Of a stretch of DNA of 64,000 nucleotides, positions 60,023 to 64,000 are shown piece after piece. The stretch comes from Muricoccus nepalensis (GTDB lineage: Bacteria > Pseudomonadota > Alphaproteobacteria > Acetobacterales > Acetobacteraceae), in contig NZ_RCZP01000012.1 of the NCBI RefSeq assembly GCF_006438825.1, positions 62,001 to 126,000 of the forward strand, given 5' to 3'. The number at the start of each line of letters is the position of its first letter. The stretch's first letter is position 1. Under the pieces are notes generated by a model that saw nothing but the letters and a program-made list of their open reading frames with translations, had not been told where the DNA came from and made no database searches. A program made the translations under genes and the position numbers.

Positions 60023-62919
60023 CCGAGCCTTACATCCTGGTGCCGGCGCCGCCGGCGGCCGACCTCACCACCTGCGACCGCGAGCCGATCCACACGCCGG
60101 GATCGATCCAGCCGCACGGGGCGATGATCGTCCTCGACGCGCGCGATCTCCGCGTCACCCACATCAGCGCCAACCTGCCCACGCGTCTTCTCGGGCGCCC
60201 CGCCCCGGAGGCCCTGGACAACAGCATCGTCCTCGCCGCGCAGACGGCGCTGCACGAGGACGGGCACTCCCTCAGCCGGATCCACGCCGCGCCCCGCACG
60301 CCGGAACTGCCCTACAGCGAGATGGTGGTGCACCACCTCGATGGCAGGATCTACGCCGAGTTCGAGACGCCGGTGAGCGACCATGACGAGGCGGGCGCCG
60401 TGGCGGGTGTCCAGGCCATCATCCAGGCGCTGCGCCGGACGCGGTCGCGCCAGGAACTCTGCGACGTCGCGGTGCGCGAGCTGAAGTCGCTTACCGGTTT
60501 CGACCGGGTCATGGCCTATCGCTTCGACCCGGCCGGCAACGGCGAGGTCATCGCCGAGGCGTGCGAGCCGGAACTCGAGCCGTTCCGCGGATTGCACTTC
60601 CCGGCCAGCGACATCCCGAAGCAGGCGCGGCAGCTCTACCTGCGGCAGAGGGTGCGCACCATCGCGGATGTGGGATACACGCCCGTCCCCATCCTTACAG
60701 AGGCCATCCGTCCCGGCCACGCCGAAGTGGCCGCCCTTGACATGAGCCTTTGCCACCTGCGCGGCCTCTCCCCGCTGCACATCGAGTATCTCCAGAACAT
60801 GGGCGTGGGCGCGACGCTCGCCATCTCCCTCATCCCCGATGACGCGCTGTGGGGCATGCTGATCTGCCATCACCGCACGCCCCGCCGGGTCTCGGCCCGG
60901 GTGCGGGCGCTCTGCGACCTGATCGGGCAGCTCATGTCGTTCCTCATCGGCGAGAAGGGCCAGAACGAGCGGCTTGCGGAACGCGTCGTGCGCGCCCGCA
61001 TCCTGGACGCGATCGGCGAGCGGGTGAACGCCGCTGCCGCGATGCCGGTCCAGGCCTTGCTCGAGCGTCCCGAGGAGGTGCTGGAGCTGCTTGAGGCGGA
61101 CGGCGCCCTCGTGCAGATCGGCAACCAGACCCAGCTGTTCGGCCGGACGCCGACCTTGCCCCAGGCGCTCACGATCGCCGCGACGATGCGCGCCCGTCAC
61201 GGCGGAGAGGCGGCCGCGACCAACGCGCTCGGCACCATCGCTCCGGAACTGGGTCCCCTCTCCGGCGTGGCGGGCGGCGCCCTTGTCCTGCCCATCCTCC
61301 ACGGTCCGGACGATTTCATCGTCTGGTTCCGCGACCAGGTCGCCCAGACCGTGACATGGGGCGGGAATCCGGAGAAGCCGGTGGAGAGCGAGGCGGGCCG
61401 GCTCACGCCCCGCAAGTCCTTCGCCGCCTGGCAGAGCGTGGTGCAGGGGCAATGCCAGCCCTGGAAGGAGGTGGACCTGGAACTGGCGAAGGATCTTCGC
61501 CGCCTCGTCACCACCGCCATGCTCCGCAACCTCGAGACCCAGACAAAGCTCGCGGGCCTGCGGCACTACGATGCCCTGACCGGCCTCCCCAACCGGCGCC
61601 TCCTGGAGGAGCGGCTCGCCGCCCGCCGCGCCGACAAGGACGCGTCGCCGGCCACCATGATCTTTCTCGACCTCGACCGCTTCAAGACCGTCAACGACAG
61701 CCTTGGCCACGCCGCGGGCGACGACCTCCTCGTGCAAGTGGCCAACCGCCTGGTGGAGAGCGTCGCGTCCCATCACCTGGTCGCCCGCATCGGCGGGGAC
61801 GAGTTCGTGGTCCTCTGCGAGAACGCTCCCCTGGCCGCCGGGCAGGAGATCGCGGAGGCCGTCATCGCCGCCTTTCGCGCGCCGTTCCAGCTTGCCGGCC
61901 GTCCCTACCGCCTGTCCACCAGCGTGGGAGTCGCGCAGGCGGGGCTGGGACAGCCCGACCACATGCTCCGCTCCGCGGACTCGGCGATGTACGCGGCGAA
62001 GCGCGAAGGCGGCAACCGCGCCGTCACCTTCGACTCGTCCCTGCACGAGGCCGCGCTGCAGAAGCTGGAGATCGAGCAGGACCTCCACCAGGCGCTCGAA
62101 CGAGGCGAGTTCGAGGCGCATTACCAGCCCTTGGCTGCCCTCCCGTCCGGCGAGATCGTCGGCTTCGAGGCCCTGCTGCGCTGGCGCCATCCCGAGCGCG
62201 GCCTCGTGTCCCCGGCGGATTTCGTGCCGCTCGCCGAGGAGACGGGTCTCATCAGCCCGATCGGTGCGCAGGTGCTGCGGCAAGCCCTCTGCCAGGTGCG
62301 CGCCTGGCGCGAAATCTCGGGGCGCGGCCTCTTCGTGTCGGTCAATGTCTCGGCCTGTCAGGCCGCCCGCCCCGACTTCCCGGCCGAGATAGCGGCTGCC
62401 CTGGCGGAGGCGGGACTGCCCGGGGAGGCGCTCCTGCTGGAGGTCACCGAGAGCATCGTGGCCCAGAGCGTTGCCATCGGTCACCTGGAGGCGGTCCGGC
62501 GCACCGGGGTTCGCATCGCCATCGACGATTTCGGCACAGGATACTCCTCGCTCGCCTACCTCCAGACGCTGCCCGTCGACGAGCTCAAGATCGACAAGAT
62601 GTTCGTGTCGCAGCTCGGCCGGGACACGCGCTCGTCCACGGTCACGCAGGCCCTGATCCAACTCGCTCACGCCTTGTCCCTGACCGTGATAGCGGAAGGG
62701 GTCGAGGATGAAAGGCAGTGGGCGGAACTAAGGTCGCTCGGCTGCGACGCGGCGCAGGGCTACTGGATTTCGCGGCCCGTGCCGGTGGCGCAGGCGCTGG
62801 CGCTCTGCGGATGGCGGGTGCGCAGCGATGAGGGCGAGGATGAGGCGGCCCAGGTCTCGGTGAAGCGTCGTCTCCCTCACTCTGAGCCGACGCCGGTCTC
62901 TGCGGCGGAGATGGCGTGA
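60019..62919 (+). CDS. bphP: Bacteriophytochrome diguanylate cyclase/phosphodiesterase (PAS-GAF-PHY-GGDEF-EAL)
   Basis: 966 residues. The biliverdin-binding Cys19 is in TTCDREPIHTPGSIQPHG; PAS to about 110, GAF with FPASDIPKQARQLY, PHY with the tongue WGGNPEKPV and PRKSF. Then GGDEF (RIGGDEFVVL, active-site intact) and EAL (FEALLRW, VNVSACQ, LEVTES, IDDFGTGYSSL, AEGVED) with all catalytic residues present. The GGDEF has no upstream RxxD inhibitory site. Red or far-red light should thus set c-di-GMP synthesis or breakdown. Start GTG 60019 has GGAGAGA and overlaps the heme oxygenase stop (GTGA); GTG 59989 is also in frame. Confidence 0.95.
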   Translation: MTEPYILVPAPPAADLTTCDREPIHTPGSIQPHGAMIVLDARDLRVTHISANLPTRLLGRPAPEALDNSIVLAAQTALHEDGHSLSRIHAAPRTPELPYSEMVVHHLDGRIYAEFETPVSDHDEAGAVAGVQAIIQALRRTRSRQELCDVAVRELKSLTGFDRVMAYRFDPAGNGEVIAEACEPELEPFRGLHFPASDIPKQARQLYLRQRVRTIADVGYTPVPILTEAIRPGHAEVAALDMSLCHLRGLSPLHIEYLQNMGVGATLAISLIPDDALWGMLICHHRTPRRVSARVRALCDLIGQLMSFLIGEKGQNERLAERVVRARILDAIGERVNAAAAMPVQALLERPEEVLELLEADGALVQIGNQTQLFGRTPTLPQALTIAATMRARHGGEAAATNALGTIAPELGPLSGVAGGALVLPILHGPDDFIVWFRDQVAQTVTWGGNPEKPVESEAGRLTPRKSFAAWQSVVQGQCQPWKEVDLELAKDLRRLVTTAMLRNLETQTKLAGLRHYDALTGLPNRRLLEERLAARRADKDASPATMIFLDLDRFKTVNDSLGHAAGDDLLVQVANRLVESVASHHLVARIGGDEFVVLCENAPLAAGQEIAEAVIAAFRAPFQLAGRPYRLSTSVGVAQAGLGQPDHMLRSADSAMYAAKREGGNRAVTFDSSLHEAALQKLEIEQDLHQALERGEFEAHYQPLAALPSGEIVGFEALLRWRHPERGLVSPADFVPLAEETGLISPIGAQVLRQALCQVRAWREISGRGLFVSVNVSACQAARPDFPAEIAAALAEAGLPGEALLLEVTESIVAQSVAIGHLEAVRRTGVRIAIDDFGTGYSSLAYLQTLPVDELKIDKMFVSQLGRDTRSSTVTQALIQLAHALSLTVIAEGVEDERQWAELRSLGCDAAQGYWISRPVPVAQALALCGWRVRSDEGEDEAAQVSVKRRLPHSEPTPVSAAEMA

Positions 62920-63440
62920 ATCGGTGGCCGGCTGAGACGCCTGCCCCGTGTTCGCCGAAGCGCTATACGGTAGGGGCCAAGCTATTCGCCGGTCGAGGTG
63001 ACACCTCGTGAGGCAGCTTGCGGTGATGGGACGGGACCCCAGTCGCTATGTCGTCCGACACGTCTCGTTCAAGGCGATGCACGGCATGGCCCCTGTCAGA
63101 CCGCGCGAAGGCTAGGTTGGAGGGAGGGCCGTGCAGTGGGGATTCCGACAGCTGGGCGGGCATGGCACCCTTCGCCAAGGGACAACGTCCTTCCGGAGGC
63201 GAGCGGCTCGTAGGGCACATCTCGCGGTGGACACGGGGAGGCGACCCCGGATGATCGACCTCACGCCGGCCGTTACGCCGAAGAGCACGGGTGACGGAAA
63301 GACAACCTCGCTCCCACGGTGCCTTGCGCCGGGCGCGCTGTCGCTGAACTTGGCGCATCAAGGTAGGATTGATGTTCCCGACGAGGCCGAGTTTGCTGCT
63401 GGAGCCGCGTCGCGTGGCGCCGGTACGGTAGGAGGCAAGG
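62920..63440. other. Intergenic region before the nitroreductase
   Basis: 521 bases without a recognisable gene; frames on both strands lack coding bias. It should contain the terminator of the phytochrome operon and the nitroreductase promoter, neither of which can be picked out confidently. Confidence 0.5.
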
Positions 63441-64000
63441 TTGCTCGAACGTCTAAGGTCCGTTCTGCAGGCACGTTTCGGCTCGGCGCCCGCTCTTCAG
63501 GCAGCACCGGACGGCGTGGCGACCCTGGCGGCGATGGCTGATCGCCGCGCCATCCGCCGGTACGCCGACAAGCCCGTCGATCCCGCGCTGCTGGAGACAC
63601 TCTGTGCGGTTGCGCTTGCCGCCCCGTCGAAGTCTGACCTGCAACAGGCGGACATCATCATCATGTCTGACGAGGCGCAGCGCGCCAAGCTGCAGGCTCT
63701 TATCCCCGACAATGCCTGGATCAGGGAGGCGCCGGCGTTCCTTGTGTTCTGTGCCAACAACCGCCGCCACCGCCTGCTGTTCGAGTGGCGTGGGCAGCCC
63801 TTCGTCAACGACCATCTCGACTCCTTCTTCAACGCGTCGGTGGACGCTGGGATCGTCCTCGCCACCTTCATCGCTGCGGCGGACCGTGTCGGGCTCGGAA
63901 CCTGTCCGGTCAGCGCCATCCGTAACAGGGCCTCCGACGTTTCCGACCTTCTCGCGCTGCCGGACCATGTCTTCCCGGTGGCCGTACTGGGCATTGGATG
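63441..64000 (+). CDS. Nitroreductase family protein, N-terminal part (cut by window edge)
   Basis: An open frame from TTG 63441 runs off the right edge (186 codons). DRRAIRRYADKPVDPALLETLCAVALAAPSKSDLQQADIIIM is the FMN-binding N-terminal pattern of nitroreductases (RRAIRRY ... APS), and later DAGIVLATFIAAADRVGLGTCPVSAIRN is the dimer helix. AGGAGG at 63430-63435 lies five bases before TTG, strongly supporting this start. ATG 63535 inside would remove 31 residues. It is an NAD(P)H-dependent flavoenzyme; the substrate is unknown. Confidence 0.88.
   Translation, partial: MLERLRSVLQARFGSAPALQAAPDGVATLAAMADRRAIRRYADKPVDPALLETLCAVALAAPSKSDLQQADIIIMSDEAQRAKLQALIPDNAWIREAPAFLVFCANNRRHRLLFEWRGQPFVNDHLDSFFNASVDAGIVLATFIAAADRVGLGTCPVSAIRNRASDVSDLLALPDHVFPVAVLGIG

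Noticed and set aside
59914-62670. A 918-codon minus-strand frame opposite the phytochrome gene
   Set aside because: It has no domain pattern, and the plus-strand phytochrome is full of conserved motifs across the same bases.

Overview
The window is a very GC-rich bacterial chromosome segment (most genes close to 70% G+C with strongly G/C-biased third codon positions). Gene content points to an alphaproteobacterium of the Acetobacteraceae/Roseomonas kind: several orphan TctC (Bug) solute receptors with LysR regulators, an Rrf2/IscR regulator next to two tandem cysteine desulfurases, a phasin with a PhaR-type operator, a small RNA resembling the alphaproteobacterial MmgR/suhB family, and a biliverdin bacteriophytochrome with its heme oxygenase. 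The genus is inferred from general resemblance, not from any search.

Layout. 1-9,050 is mostly housekeeping: two cysteine desulfurases and an IscR-like regulator, a divergent alpha/beta hydrolase, anmK, tyrS, a methyltransferase, tRNA-Val, an N-formylglutamate amidohydrolase family gene, a candidate sRNA and a lytic transglycosylase. 9,180-12,919 handles metals: chrA, then a nickel/cobalt module (operator, rcnR, rcnA, CDF exporter). 12,923-17,632 holds a LysR/DHDPS-like/D-aminoacylase cluster, an FUSC-family protein and a DUF188 protein. 17,629-24,536 is an ATP-dependent hydantoinase-type operon (SDR, hyuA, hyuB) interrupted by an AT-rich cytidine/dCMP deaminase-like gene on the other strand, followed by a 2-hydroxyacid dehydrogenase and a flavin reductase family protein. 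A nucleoside 2-deoxyribosyltransferase and tRNA-Ser come next.

25,300-31,460 is an accessory zone beside tRNA-Ser. It has somewhat lower G+C, long gene-poor stretches, a broken MarR gene, an IS110-type remnant, a glycine-zipper lipoprotein, an ECF sigma/anti-sigma pair, a LysE exporter and an ASCH protein. 31,578-36,861 is a second hydantoin-type cluster: a GntR regulator with a perfect palindrome beside it, divergent from five tightly packed genes (binding protein, dihydropyrimidinase-like hydrolase, SDR, DUF1445, GlcG/HbpS-like). 37,000-47,470 is a decay zone: a frameshifted MFS transporter, a TctC/LysR pair fused by deletion of both N-terminal halves, an inverted decayed copy of the neighbouring LysR/methyltransferase pair that still has its operator, and a broken MarR gene. 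The working TctC genes here are at 43,993 and 45,385. 47,529-49,490 carries a phasin and a hemerythrin-like/DUF2382 fusion protein, followed by 1.4 kb with no recognisable gene.

50,864-64,000 has a class II photolyase, a LysR/acyl-CoA dehydrogenase/TctC unit, thiC under a TPP riboswitch, the heme oxygenase/bacteriophytochrome (PAS-GAF-PHY-GGDEF-EAL) pair, and the start of a nitroreductase that runs off the right edge. The main functional themes are uptake and hydrolysis of cyclic amides and N-acyl D-amino acids, metal export, and light and stress responses. No complete mobile element, CRISPR array or recognised defence system is present.
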